A stretch of DNA of 64,000 bases from Planctomycetaceae bacterium (lineage in GTDB: Bacteria > Planctomycetota > Planctomycetia > Pirellulales > Pirellulaceae), in NCBI GenBank assembly GCA_002726245.1, contig PBSM01000188.1:19632-83631 (forward strand), written 5' to 3'. The notes below the pieces were generated by a model that did no database searches, was not told where the DNA came from, and saw nothing but the letters and a program-made list of their open reading frames with translations. A program made the position numbers and the translations under genes. Below, in pieces: positions 22,201 to 37,200 of the stretch; position 1 is the stretch's first letter; the number at the start of each line of letters is the position of its first letter.

Positions 22201-25200
22201 AATAACCGCCAGCAGCATCGACGTTGACCCGAGCACCGAGCGAGCTGAACGAATCGAAGCTGGTGACGGTCAATGTGTCGCTCACATCAATCTCCACATC
22301 GTTCGCCAAGACCGCGGCGGCATCGCTGCTGGAAACGGTTAACGCGGTATCCTCATTGGTCGAGTTCGTATCATCGGCAGCGTCTGGCGCGTCGTTCAAA
22401 CCGGTGACCGTGACGGTGACGGTTGCAACATTGCTGTTCGTGTCCGGATTTCCCGCCGTATCCAGATCGGCGGCACGATACGTGAAGGTGACCTGGCGTG
22501 ATTCACCGACGGCAAGACTCTGGAAATCATTCAACGGATCGAAGCGGAAGGTATCAGCACCGCTGATGGTCGCCTCGCCGTTACCCGTGCCAGGCGGGCT
22601 GAGAATGGTGTACTGCAAGACGCGGTCGTCGGCATCAGTAGCCGAGAACAGATCGTTGATCGGCGGACCATTTTCCGTCGTCGATACACTTACATCGCTG
22701 GCCACCGGAACGTTGTTCACGCCCGCCACCGTGACGGTCACCGTGGCTGTATTGCTGAGACCTTGCTGGATGTCTTTTGCGCGATACGTGAAGGTAACTT
22801 GGCGGCTGTCGCCGTCGCCTAGGTCCTGGAACTCCTGGCCCGGATCGAACGTGAATTGCGTGCTGCCGGGCGTTCCGCTGGTCGAGACGTTCCCTTCACT
22901 CGGACCCAACAGAATTTCATAGGAAAGCGTCGCGAGTTCGCCGGTATCGATATCCGCCGAGTTGAAGTTTCCGTTCACGGAAGAGTCGAAGCTGGCAGGG
23001 ACGGAGCGCGGCCGTTCCGTCGCCGCAATACTCACGTCCGCGGAGGTTGGCAGGTCATTCATGCCAGTGACTGTGATCGTGACGGTCGCTTCGTTGGAGA
23101 TCAGATCGTCCGTGTTGGTGCCGTTGTCTTGCACTCTGTAGGTGAAGGAGTCGCGTCGTGTTTGGCCAGCCGGAAGTTGCTGCAGGCTGTTGGCGGCGAG
23201 TGGATCGTAGGTAAACGAGCCGGTCGGGTTTACAGTCAACGTCGCGCCCAGATCGCTCGACGTGATCGAACCTGGATCGACGACCACCAAGGTTTGGGCA
23301 GGGATGTCCACGTCGGTGTCGTTTTGCCGCAATCCCAAGCCCGACACCGTCAGGCGAACATCTTCCGTCACGGTGAACGAATCATCGCTGGCGACCGGAT
23401 TGTCGTTTCGGTTTTCAACAGCGATCGTGGCGACCTCGACCTTCGTGCTGAACGCGGTTGCGCCACCGTTGACCGATGCGTCGCCCAAGCCGCCGGCGGT
23501 ACCACTCTGCTGGTCCCAAGCTCGAAAGCTGACCGTCGCCGTTTCGCCGTTAAGCTCTGTCGGTATGTAACGCAAACTTGCCGTCGCAGGGAGCAAGCGT
23601 GCGGCTCCGTTGGAGACATTCCCAACTGGCAGGAATGTGGCACCACCGTCGAGAGAGTACTCCCAACCAGCCGCATTCGCGCCAGTCGTGCCAATAATCG
23701 CGAAGCCTTTGTCGAAGGGATCGTCGTCATCATCGATGAGATTGGGGGCGACGGTCGCGTTCGGGTCAATCATCTTAGACACCAGGGTCCCCTGGTTCGA
23801 GATTTCGTCCTCGTGGATTGGATCAAGCGTCACTGAACCACTGTTATCGAGGCGAGGTGCATCGTTCAGGGAGGTGACGACAAGTGATGATGTGTTTTCG
23901 GTGGGGCTGAAGGCTGTCGTCCCGCCGGTCGGTGTGGTCGATGCTTGCATTCCCTGCTGACCCGCGGTTGTACCGCTTTGATCCCAGGCGCGGTAAGTCA
24001 CGGAAACCGTTTCGCCATTCTTAAAGTCTGGCACATAACGCAGCAAGTCAACGGATCGCAGCAGAAGCCCCGGGTTGGTGAAGGTGACCGTGTCCAGAAC
24101 AGGGACATCGACGTAGTTCGTCCCGCCGTCCAGAGAGTACTGCCAGATACCGTTGCCGCTGAAGCTGGTCAACGCGATCCCGCGTGACGCGCCGTTATCG
24201 ACGTCATCGGTGGCGCCCATGAAGTTGTCAACGAGGTCACCATCGCTGGCAACATCTTCGTTCGTGCCCGTCAACAAGCCCGCCGCGGCTGTCGTAAACA
24301 GCGGGGCATCGTTCACGGCTTGAATCGCAATACTGGCCGTGTCCAGATCCGTACTGAATGGCGTAGCGCCACCGTTGGAACTGGTGCTGACCTTCATCCC
24401 TTGTTGGCCGACCGTCCCGCCACTCTGGTCCCAAGCACGATAGGTGATGGTTGGCATCTCGCCGTTTTCGTTGTCGGGGATGTAACGGAGATCGTCGGTT
24501 TGACGCAACAACAACGCCTCTGTTTCGGAAATGTCCATAATGTCCACGAAGGAACCACCGGTCGAGTATTGCCAGCGGCCATTGCCGGCGACCCCGGTGA
24601 CGGCCATTCCGACGCTGGCTCCGACATCGACGTCCGATGCTGTCCCACCCAGAACGTTAGCGACACTCGCTGTTGTTGAAGCGTCATCTTCGGTAACCGA
24701 AGGCAATGTCTGCGCCCCGGTAGCCGTCAATACGGGAGCGTCGTTGATAGCATTGATGAAGATCTCAACGGAGCCGACGTCGGTTTGGAAGTCGTCAACG
24801 CCGTTCGTCGTTCCGTTGTCTTCAATCGTGTACGTAAAGAAGTCACTGTTGCCGAAGTTGTTTTCGGGGCTATTGAAGTCCGCGGGCGGGGTATAGGTGA
24901 TCTGTCCCGTCGCTTGGTTGAAGGTCACGATGCCGCCCCGGTCGCTCGCGGGCGCAACGCTCACGACGTTCAAGGTTTGAGACGATTCATTGGGGTCGCC
25001 AGCCTGGTCGCGCAAGTCGTTTGACCGCAAGGTCGCCGCGCTGATGTTCAACAGCGTATCTTCATCCGTGTTGAACTGGTTGTCCGTCACCGCGGTTGGA
25101 AGATCGTTGACTTCCCAGACGGTGATCAACAGCGTGTTGTCGATCTGTTCATTGTCTGTTGGAGTGCTGGCGGTCAGGTCTTGGCCTGTATCGGTTGCAC

Positions 25201-28200
25201 GAATGGTCAGATTGAACGTGCCGTGCTGCTCGGCTTTGTAGTTGATATTCAAGTAGTCACCATTCGCATCCGGCGTGCCAGCGGCGTCGGCAAGCTGGGC
25301 GGTTAACAGCGGATTCGCAGGAGTGGTTGCGACACAAGTGCCGCCGACGACGAGACAGAAACTGAGTTGGTCGCCATTGGTCGCGACATCAGGATCGTCG
25401 AAGTACGTCCGCAGGTCGATCAGCGAATCGCCCGAATCCTCCGGAACCGTGATATCCACCGCTGCCGCCGCGACCGTAGGTGGATCGTTCACGGCGGCGA
25501 CGTCCAACGTCAGGAAGTCGGTTGCCGTCAGGCCCGCCGCGTCGGTTGCCCGGACCTCGATGATGGCGGTGCCGTTCTGATTCGGCACGAAACCGACGAT
25601 CATTTCCGAACCACCCGTCACTAATTGCGAATCGTCTATCGTTACCAACGACGGATTGTCATTGGAAACCACCTCGAACGTCAGCGTCTCGCCCGTGTTG
25701 TCGGCAAAATCAACGTCGTCGAAGACGAGCAGCAGCAGTTCGAATTCGATGTCATCGGCATCTTCATTCACCATCTCAGCGCCCAGCGGATTGGCGACGA
25801 ACGGTGCATCATTAATGGCCGCGATGGTGATCGTTGTCGTTGTGTCAACCGACAGTTGTCCACCGATCCCTGTATTGCCGTTGTCGTTGACGGTGATTGT
25901 CAACAACACATCGCCGCCGTTGTTGATGCTGTTGAAATCGTTGCTAGGAACGGTGTACCGCAACTTGCTGGCCGCTCCCGTATCACGGAGCGTGCTTTGA
26001 ATCTCGGCTAGGGTGCCGACTATCTGCACTGTCTCTGTTCCCTGCCCCGTAAGCGTGTTCAGATTCGTATCTGGAGTGAGGAGAGTCAGGCTGCCCTCGC
26101 CAAGCGGAACCGACAGCGTAACGGTGACTTCCCCATTCGTGGTATCTGCGGCATCCACGTCGTCAAACGCGCTGACCAGGATGTCCCGCGTGCGGAGTGG
26201 ATCCCCTGGGTTTGTCTGCGGCGGATTCTGGACACCTCCTTCGTTGATCGAAACTGTTGTCTCCACGGTCACAGTCGGGGCGTCGTTGACAGCCGTCACA
26301 AACAACGGGAATACGCCCACGCTCGACATCGCCGGAGGTGAACCGCTATCGGTCACCGAGATCGACAAGAGTGCTGTGCCGTTGCTGTGCTCAGCCACTT
26401 GGAAGCTAAGGTCCCAGTTATCAGTCGTTGGATTCTTGGTGACGGTTGGGAAGGTCGCAAACGTGACGCTACCGCCAGTCTGAACGATGTTGAAAGAGAG
26501 CGGCGTTTGCGACACTTCATCGGCGGCGCCGGCCGGACCGGGGACCACGTTGGCATCGAGAGCCCAGTCGGAGATGACAATCGGCCCGGCGTCTTCCAAA
26601 ATTGGTTGCAACGTTGTTCCAGTAAACTCGGGCATGTCATTGACTGGATTGACAACGATGTCAAACGTTCCACTCGGCTGAATCGCCCCCACATCGAGCC
26701 CGCTGTTTCCGTTGTCATCAACGCTCACAGTAACGACGACGTCGTCAAAGTTATTGACGCTGTTGAAGTCTGAGTTCGGCACGGTGTAGGTCACACCGCC
26801 TCGGCTGGGGCCGGCGGCGTCGTTCAACGTGGCGTCGATCTCGGTCAGCGTTCCCGTCAGAGTCACCGTGGTTCCGTCCTGGCTGATTTGGCCAGCCGGC
26901 ACGCCGCCCGTCGTGTTGGGGTTGACGGCGATCGTGCCCTCGCTGGGATCAACAAGCGCCAATGTCACGGTTAACAGATCCGATGGACCGGATTCGTTCG
27001 CATCGATGTCGTCAATCGTGATGTCGCGGATCGTGACGGCGCCACGCAAGAGTGACGCATCGGGAGTCTCAGCATCCAGCAACTCGTCGATTACGGGGGC
27101 CGTCGCAGGCAGCATTAACGTTGGAGCATCATTCGTCTGCCTGACGGTAATGGCTGCCGTTTCCGTTACATCTCCATCAGCCCCTGAACCAACGTTGCCG
27201 CCATCTTCGGCTCGGACGGTTAGCAGCACATCTCCGCCGTTGTTGTCGCTGTTGAAGTCCGCGTCCGGCAGCGTGTAGGTCAGGCTGGCTAGCGTCGTGC
27301 CGATCTCGACCTGTGTGCCTTGCAGAACGATCTGAGTGTTGCTGCCGTTGGGTGTGATCGTCGCACCACCTGGTCCTGCCGTCACTGCGATCGTTCCGTC
27401 GCTACTATCGAACGGTACTGTCGTGGCGACCGTCAAGATCACAGTCAGTGGGGCCGTACCGATATCGATGTCGGTGACCGAGACACCTGAAATCGCATGC
27501 GTCAATGCGGGCAAGCTCGTTCCAGCCGTGCCTTCATCAATTGTCTGCGCAGGGGCTACGATCACCGGAGGATCGTTAACGGGCTCGATCACGATCGTGA
27601 ACGTTGCGGCAGTCGATGCGTTCTGGTGCGGTGCTCCGACCGGACCGTTATCTTTGGCAACAGCCGTAACGATGGCGGAGCCAACCGCATTCTCGGCCAG
27701 TGTAAATGTTAGAGTCCCGGTTTTGCTAATTCGTGGTTGGACGGTGAAGAGCGAAGTATCGAGCGTGAAAACGTCCAGCGGATCGAGAATATCTTGCTCC
27801 GGCAACTCTTCGTCCGCCACGCCTGTAGGGCCGGGGATCGCTGTCGAAAAACCCGTGATCGTGTGCGCATCAGTCGTCACAGGATTCGCACGCGTGCTGT
27901 ATTCGGCGACCACCACTTGCGTGCCGGGTGTCCCTGTATCCTGGTCGATCTGCAGCGTCAGTTCCGGAGGATCATTGACCGCGTTGATGTCCAGAGTTAC
28001 CACGCCAATGTCGGTGCTGAAGGCAGTCGCTCCGCCGTTGATTTGCGTATCCGCACTGCTCCCGTTGGCCGTCATGAACTCTTGGTCCCAAGCACGCACG
28101 CTGATCGTGGCCGTGCCGGTCGTGTTCTCGGTGTTGAAGTGGGGGTCGGGAATGAAACGAATGCGAGTCTGGACCGCATCGTCCAGCAACAGTGCTTGAG

Positions 28201-31200
28201 TCTCCGAAGGCCCTGTCGTGCTGTTGTGTCCGTTCACTGCGGTCCAGGTTGTGCCGTCGTCAATCGTGTACTGCCAGACACCGTTCGACTCGTCGATCGC
28301 CACGACCGCCACGCCGAGCGGTGTGGAAGAACCGTCGACATCCATGATCAAGCTGCTGTGCTGCGCCACGAGCGAGGAAATAGTCTGCCCTTGCGGGTCG
28401 GCGATGGGCGTCCCCGCCGCGTTGATGTTGTCTTCATTGATCGGAGACAGTGCGATTCGGCCGGGCAGGATCTCGGGCGCATCGTTCACGTCCGTCACGC
28501 TGATCGTGAAGGTCTGGACGGCAGTGGTCCGATCGTCGTCCGGAATAAGCGGCGTCGCGTTGTCGTCCTTGAGTTCCACGGAGATGACAGCCACGCCATA
28601 AGCGTCCTGGGACGTCGTGAAAGTCAGTTCGCCGGTCAGCGAGTTGATCGCCGGAGCAGCCGGAGCAACATCAAACGCCATGACCTCGGTCAGGCTGTCG
28701 ATCGTGACGATGAATTCGAGGGCCTGTGCGGTCGACGCTGGAAGTATCTCGTCCGTTGCATCGCTTGGGCCGGCCTGAAAGGGATCCGCAAAGAGCGGAA
28801 ACGAGTGCACTCCCACGCCCATCCCGACGTCTTCGTCTTCTTCGACCGTTACATCGATGTCCGGCGTGGTCGTGAGATCCTGATCGTTCAGCGTAAACTC
28901 CGGAACGTCGTTGACCGGGGTAATCTGGATATCGATGCTCGAAGTCGTCGCCTGCGGGTCAAGAGTTGGTGGCGGACCGAATCGACCCTCGTCCTCGCTC
29001 AAGATCGTGATGCTCGTCAGAGTTTGTGCGATGAGATCGTTGTGATTCGCCGGCGGCGTAAAGACGAGTCCGTTGATCGCGGCGTTGATCTGGGCGACCG
29101 TGCCCGTAACGGTGATGACCGGGTCGTCGATACCGTCTTGTCCGGCGCCAAACGTCAAACCAGTGACGCCCTGCAAAGTCATAATGCTGCCGTGCGACGC
29201 GGTCAAGGTCACCTTCAAGACGCCGTCGTCCGCTGTCACCTGTCGATCCAACATCGGCATCTGAGCCAGGTAGGCGTCTGGATCAAACACGGCGATCGAG
29301 TTGTTTGCTCCGCGCGGCCCGGCGACCGGCGAGACAAGTTCGGTGCCGGTCGTACTCTGTGTCATATCGACCAACGCATTCGCCAGCAACGAACCCTGAA
29401 CCGCCGTCACGACTTCATCGGTCGTCGAAGTGATCGTGAACGCTCCGCCAGGTGTCAACGTGCCATCGGTGGCCAGCGTAACCGTGATCGTGGCGTTACC
29501 CGAGCCGATGTCTGTTACATCCACCTCGATCATCTGATCCACAACCGTCGGCTCGACGAAGACTACCTGCAGACGATCGTTCACCGTTGGCCGCTTCGTG
29601 AACGTGACGTCTTCTGCACCGAAGGCGAACGTGATGATACCGCCGACTTCCTCCGTCGTCCCCGCTTCGACGACGCCCGTACCACTAGACGTGATCGTTA
29701 CCAAGGCATTGGCGTCGGCGTTACCTTGAAGGGCCGCCGCTAGTTCGTCGGTGGTGGTCGTGATGTTCCCAAGTCCATCCGTCGCCAGATCAACAATGAT
29801 TTGCGAACGCCCGCTACCTGTACCAAGCACGCTAACATTCAGCGTCGTGTTCGCAACACCCGAGTCGCGGAGTTCCAGAGTAATGACGTCCGTCGTATCT
29901 ACTTTCTCGGTAACGAAGATTTTCTCCGCGCCGGCTGGCAATGCCAGGATCGCGCCACCGCTGGACAGAGTGACCGTTGAACCTTCTTCAATCTGCTGCT
30001 GCCCAGGTTTGGTGGTGATTGGTGGATCATTATCGTTATCCGTCAGGACGATATCGAAACGAATCGTGCCATCCGTTTGATTCGGCAACAGCAAGTTGCC
30101 GGCCAAGTCGCGAATACCGATCGCCGGGCTGCGATCCACGGTGATGGTGTAGTTATGCTCCAGCTCGAATGTCGTGGTCGCCGTGAAGATGGCACGGTTT
30201 GAGTTCGAGTTGTAAGTGAACTGATAGTCAACGGCGTTTTGCAGCTGCCGCCCATCCTGAAAGAGGCTGAACTGCAGGGCCGATACCAACGTATCGTCGA
30301 TACCAACGCCATCGTCCACAAGCTCGACAATCAGTTGATTCGGGGAGGCTGGCGAATCGAGCCATACCTTGTTTGCTCTTGGATCGAGGTCGGTGATACC
30401 GTCGTTGGTGTCCCGCGGTAAGTCCAATCTGGCAATGCCTTCGTCGAAGTCCGCGCGCTCGATGGCTCCACGATCCTTAAAGATGTCAACGCCCAGACCC
30501 GCGGGGCTGACCTTCGAGGAATCGTCCAATCGCTTTTGACCGAAGGCGTCGAACTCGGGCGCCACGATCGGTGAAGCAGGCAGGCCCAGCGGCGACTTGA
30601 CGGCTACGAAGTTGGGGCGATCCTGAAAACTGTTCAAGGAACTGTCGATGGCGTCCGTTCCCTGCACGAGATAGAAGTTCCCTTTGCGTGCGTCCACGAA
30701 CAGGGGGTCGGCGGTTGTTCTTAGGGTCGCGTCCGTCCCCACGAACGCATCGGTCACATTGCCTTGGAACATATTCGCGCCAACAACCGTGTTGCCTGCG
30801 GTGCCCGCGATGTTCAAGCTGCTAATCGTGTTGACGATCAGGTTATTCAGGATCGTCGGACTGGCTCCGCCCGAGATCGACAAGCCAATACCCGCCTGGG
30901 AACTGGAGATGGCTTGCACGAATGCTTGCGAGAAGGTCACGAAGAAGCCACTCGGATCTTGACGGAACACCTCAATGTCGAACGTTGCACCGCCGGTGGC
31001 GTTGGCGTAGGTCACATAGGTGTCACGCGTGTTGTTGACACCGCCGTCGATCGGGTTGAACGGCAAGTTCGGATCAAGCGTGATACCAAAGAAGACCGCA
31101 TTCTGGGTCAACAACTGGCCCAGGGCTTGCTGCTGATCCGCCTGCGACGAGTCGTCGTCTTCGTCGGTCACGATGATCGGCACAGGAATCGCATTCGGAC

Positions 31201-34200
31201 GGAAGTTGACAGTAGTAGCTGGCTCGAACTGATTGAGCGCTTCGAGAACACCTTCGCTGCCTGCTCCGCGGACCGCGAACTCGATGTCGAGTAAATTAAA
31301 CGGACTGCCCGGAGCCGTAAAGGTCGCGAAGTCTACGAGATCCTGAATCAGCAACGGAGTTTGCGGTCCGGGGAACGGATCGCCTGGCATCACGACTAGC
31401 CCGTAGCGAGCGTCGATGTTCGAGTTGATCATCTGCTGCTCGAACTGCGGCAACTGCTGCTTAATCGCGACAATGTCGTCGAACATGCTGCCGGTCACAT
31501 CAATAATGAACACGATGTCCGCCGAGATCGGTCCGGACTGTTGCTGTACAAAGACCGGCTCGCCGAAGATCGTGTTGTTAAGGACGCGTGCGAACGAGTT
31601 GGACGAAGGAATTCCGGAAGTATCGCCGCTGACTCGAATGCCGCCGACCCCGCCGGACAAGTTCGCAACGACGTTGTTAACGATCACCGCGCCCGGCACG
31701 ATATTGTCGGCGCTGAGTGTCGGGAAGTTTCGTAGCGGTCCCGGATGCGTTTGGGTGCCGTTGTCGATGTCGGACGCTTCGACATTGATGCCCCATTGGC
31801 TGGCAAAGCGAATCGTATTGCCTTCAATCCGCAATTGACCTTGCTCGCGTTCCAGGTTCGCGTCGCCGAGCCGATCGAATTTGTCGACGTTATCGACGGC
31901 GATCACATCGAGCGAGTCACTCGCACTAGAGACACCGTTGGTGAAGGCCGTGATGGTTACGTGGTTCGTGCCATCCGACACAAACTCGTCGATGATATCC
32001 ACGTTGAATGTGATCGAAGTAATGCCCGACGGAACGACGATCGATGGGGCGACGGATGCCTCGCTAGTATCACTACTGTGCAGGAAGAACGTGACATCGC
32101 GATCGAACGGAGCAGAGAGAACCAGAGTCGCGGTCACGGCGCCGACCTCTGCATTCTCGAATACCTGCGGAACGTTGAGAGTGAGTGTGGTGGTGACTGG
32201 TGACTCGTCGTCGAGAATATCGACGACGTCGTTTACGGAATCATAAACGCGCGGGATGGCGGGAAGCTCAGCCGCACCGCCGAAAGCGCTGGGGAAAAAC
32301 GAAAGATTGACCTGATTCAAGAGGAGACCGGTTCGATCGTAGACGTCAAATTGCTGCAAGTTGCCTTCGGCAACATAGATTTCGTTATCAATGACGGCCA
32401 AGCCGGTTACAAAGCTTAAAGCATTGACGGTGTTGAAGGTGCCATTCTGTATCCCGGTAAACGGATCAAGCATCACGATTTCCGGGCTGAAGGTGACTGT
32501 GGCGACCAATTCACCTGGATTAGTGAGCGCTTCGAGACCGCCTGCCAAATCGATCGCGGCACCGAGGCTGTCAACGGCCGCAATCGGAGCCGAAATTGTG
32601 TTGGTGATGGGGTTGAATCGGTAAAAGGTATTACCTGCGACATCTGTCATGTAGACGAAGCCATTGAGCACCGCCAACCCGTCAATCACTACTGCAGGAG
32701 GCAGCCCCAAGATGCTTGCATCCCGAACCGCGCCCGTATCAGGATCCAACTCGTACAAAGTCTCCGTCGCGCCGTTAATGAAGTACAGATTTGTTCCGTC
32801 GAAGGCGAGTCCATCGATGAGATTCCCGGTCGAGTCTGGTGCCGTAAACCGGTTCAGTTCAAAACCGGTCACTGGGTCGACTTCGATGATCGTGTTGAAG
32901 GAAGTCCGGGAGGTCGCAAACAAACGATCCCGACTGAAAATCGGTTGTGGAGGAATTGCACGGATGATCGACGTCTGAGTTCCGTCCGCCACGGTGTCGT
33001 CAACGGCTTGCAATGGAGTTGTTGTGGCGGAGGAGAAATTGAAGAGAGTCACACCGCCGCTAGGCACAACTGCCTCTGTCAAATCGCTGCTCGTGAGGGC
33101 AACGGACAGGTCAAGATTTGTTTCAGCGCGGGAGACCCGCACGAGTGTGGCCAGGAAGCCCAAGCTCTCGCTGACCGCATCTGGCGGCCCCACCGTCACG
33201 ACAACGGTCGGAGCAATATCGTCTGCCGAGTCGAGAACATCAATGACGGCGGCGACCGAGTCGAAACTGGGTACGGACGCTGTCACGATGACCGTCTGCG
33301 TTCCGTCGGTCAACTGATCATCGACCGCGTCGAAGTCGACCACGACCGATGAATCACCATCGAGGATCGTTGCTGTGATGCTGGAACCGGTGTTGAACAA
33401 AAGCGGATCCGTTAGGACGGCTTCGGTGTCGTCACTACTGGAGATGGTCACTACCAAATCGCCCGAGGTAATCAAATTGCCTGCGGCGTCTTTTCGCGTG
33501 ATGGTGGCGGTCGTTGCCGCTGGACCGTCGTCTTCCACAACTTCGGCGGCACCGAGAGCCACTTCGAGGATGTTGCCCATGGCCACGCCGCTGGCACTTG
33601 TCGAGAACGCTCCCCGACCCATCGTGCCGGCGACCAACAAGTCATTCGATTCGCTGAGGGCGAACTCGTATACCGCCGCATTGGGGAGTCCCTGACCGTA
33701 CAAGGACCAAAACGCCGGATTCGTGGTGTCCATCCGGTAAACGCCAGCACCAGTGCCAACGTAGACTACGTCCGAATTTGTGCCGCTGCCGCGGACGAAA
33801 CTGACCGAACGCATCTGGCTGGCAACCAAGTTGCCGGTCAAATTGTTCCATGTGCCGCCTGAGTTGGTGGTCATGTAGACGTTGGTGCCGTCGATAACGA
33901 AGGCTGTTGCCCAGTCATTCGGATCGAGAACGATGTCCTGCACGAAACCGCCGGGATAAGAAAATGATGGCGACAGAGCCCCGCCGGCGCCAGTCCGCAC
34001 CAAGACTTGGCTGCCAGAGCCAACATACAACACGTCCTGATTGGGGACGCCGAACCGAGTACCGCCATAGGCGATTGGCTCAACGTCCATACCGTTGACT
34101 CCGACGGTTGCGATCTCAGTAAACGTGTCAGCTTGATCGAACGACTCCCAAACCGAGTTTAAGCCACCGATGATGACGCGCGTGGGGTCGATGGCATTCA

Positions 34201-37200
34201 ATTCAACCGGAGTGTTGAAATTTGTGTTCCCGCCGATTGCCGTACCACCACCCAGCACGGTCAGTGTCGGAAGCGCGGAGTTGACGATCTGATTATTGAT
34301 GTCATAGGTCACACGCTCAAAGTTCTGTAGGGATTGAGACGACATGTACCGGATGGATTGGTCGCTGGCAGCTAACGTAATGTTGTCCACGTCGACGTCT
34401 CCGCCATCTCCAGACGTAATCTGCTCCCAGACCGTGCTGCCAGGAGAGATCTGATGATTCGTCGCGTTATCCTGCAGGCCGGCGATCAGGACATCCGAGT
34501 TCTCGTCATAGGCGATGTCATGGATCTCGGCTACTTGCAGGTTGCCGGAAAGTGCGAACCAGTTACCGGTGTTGTCTTGTGGGCTGGTACGGCGATAAAT
34601 GCCGCCGTCATCGACTTCGATAAGCGTACCGTCTGCAGCGAAGACCATCTCGCGTGAATCGGCATGAGGAGCGCTGCCGAAGGACGTTCCACCGTTGGGT
34701 ATCGCCGGCACAGAATCCGAGTGTGTCAGGTGATCCCATTGTGGGGAAGGAACAGAGTTGGTCGGGGAAGCGCCGGCGTCGCCTCGGAACAGGCTGCCCG
34801 TGAAGTCGTTGGCTCCGATGAAGTTGGGCGAGGGGAAGTCCTGCCGATCGCCGCCAACATAGACGAGGTCCGGATCGGTAGAATCCGCTACGATCGAGAA
34901 GTGAATCTCTCCTTGTCCGCCCGCCTTTTGCCGCGGATTCACGCCGGTAACTTGTGCCCAAGTGCCCGTGTTCGTAACGTAAGTTCCGTTGCCGGTCGTT
35001 TGATTGAGCTCAAAGGTGTTAGCTGTCAGCACCGTGATGCGGTGGTTACCGTTCGCTGCTGTGTTCCCCAGAACATTCTCGACGAGAACACGGTTGCCCG
35101 TCACTAAGCCGTGACCATTGGAAGTGATCACGATCGGAGAAGTGTTCGTCGCACCAGTGATAGCAGTTGGCAAGCCTTGCGGAATGCCGGGCAAATCCAT
35201 CGCGGTCCAAGTGAGACCTTGGTTGTCGCTGTAGCCGACGTAGTCAAGCTGGCCCAAACCCAGGACGCCGACGTACAACCGCCCAGTAATCGGCTGCACA
35301 GCCATTTCCGTGTTCGTGTTCTCTGTACCGTTTTGGATGACGTCCGCCAGGCCCGCCGTATCATTTTGCGAGATATTCATCCAGTTCAGGCCTGAATCAT
35401 CGCTGCGATAGATGCCGTCGTCTTTCAGCGCCGCGTAGAAACGGGTCGAAACAAGGGGGTCGCCGACCAGGTCGTGCAAGGAACCGGCCGGGAGTCCGCT
35501 GCCACCTGCACCGGTGATCTCCGTCCAAGTCGCACCGTTGTCAGCGCTGCGGAACAGACCGCCTGTGCCAAAGCTGAAGTTCGAGGCGGCCAAGAGAGTG
35601 CTCCCGCGAATGGCGACGCCCGAGACATTCGCGCCCGTGAGCAGCGGGTCGTTGATTTCTGTCCAAGTGGCTCCACCGTCCTCCGTCAACAGCAGTCCGT
35701 TCAGGTCGCCGCCAACGCGGGAGAAGCTGCTGAAGCGCCCGATTCCGGCTAGCAGCCGATCTGAATCGGCCGGATCCATCTCCAAGGCACCAGTCGATAG
35801 CGAGGATTGAGTATCGGTGAGTGGAGTCCACGTCGGGAAGGTCGCAGTCGCATTGTCCGTCCGCCAGATACCGCCGTTCACAGCGCCGACGAACAGGATG
35901 TTAGCGTCCGCGGGATGCGCGACGACAGTGTGGATGGCACCGACGACACTGTTGTCGGGACCTACGTTCTCGACTTGCGCGTTAATGATCGGGGCTGGCC
36001 CCTGTGGAATCCACGCGATGTCTCCCGGCATCAAAACATCCACAGCGACGCCGTCGGTGACAGTCAACGTCAACTCGGCACGGCTAAAGTCTGGTGCGTA
36101 ACCGACGATCGTGACGGTTTGATCGCCATCGAGGAGCAGGTCGTCGATGGCGTCGATGGGGAATGGGGCGGAAGTCGTTTGCCCAGCTAGAATGTCGATG
36201 GTTGCCTGAACAACCGCTTCACTCTCGTCAAGGCTCAACAGATTGATCGTCAGGTCAGTCGTCCCGACAGGGCTGCTCGAAATAGTCGCCATTGTGGCAC
36301 CGGCGCCTGCGTCTTCGTCGAACGTACTGCTGAATGTAGGCTCGATACTCAGCGTCAACGTCGGCACTTGCGCCGTGTCGATCACCGTCGTTCTATCCGT
36401 GGCCGAGGAAAACCGACTGGCAAATGCAGTCACGTCCGCCGGCTGATCGCCGTCGGCTTCGTAGTCCTGGATCGGCGTTAGCGGAACGGTTATCGAGTTG
36501 GAACCTGCTGGAATGATGAACTGCCGTTCATCCGATAACTCGGACAACGGATGTCCTTCCACGGAGACATGCAGTGTGTAAGTGTCTCCGACTTGAGGCG
36601 TTGCCCCGAAGACGCCAAAGCCGGAAAACGCATACGAGTTGAAAGCGCCAACGGCGATTGTGTAGACACCGGTTATCGGGAACGTGACATCCAGGAAAGA
36701 ATCGAATCCGCTTATACTACCGCCCTGGCCGAAGCTCGTCGGCGAGTCATTATTCGAGCCGCCTGGAACGAGGTTGCCGGCCGCGTCGAACAGGAACAAC
36801 TCGGTATCGAAGTTAGCCACGTCGATGTCAAAAATGCCACGTGTGCCACCAGTGGCGGTAAACTGGTAATAGTCAAACGTCGAGTCACCGGAACCGGAGA
36901 TGGTCACGTGAGGGATGAGTATCGACGTGTTGACTGTGGCATCCCCGATGTTCGGGTTGGTTTGCAACGTCCAATCCGCCGTATCGATGTCTTGCGCTGT
37001 CGAGAGCGTGCTGTTCGGCTCCAACTCGGCGATATCACCGGTTCCGGCTGTATCACCGATTAGCAATTCCGATGCGTCATGGCTCAGAACTGTCACCACG
37101 ACATCTTCATCCGTCAGGATGTTGTGGCTGATGACGGCTTGCAGCGAGTTGAAACCAGCGTCTTCGGCAACCCCCGTCCCATCTGGTAGGCCGCCCAGCC

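Noticed and set aside
27737..29743. Plus-strand open frame of 668 codons opposite giant B
   Set aside because: It lies antisense to the cadherin array, is rich in Arg/Asp/Val as expected from the complement of such repeats, and has no recognisable domain. Several similar ones (2248-3234, 22856-23836, 42464-43507) occur in the same relation to the giant frames.
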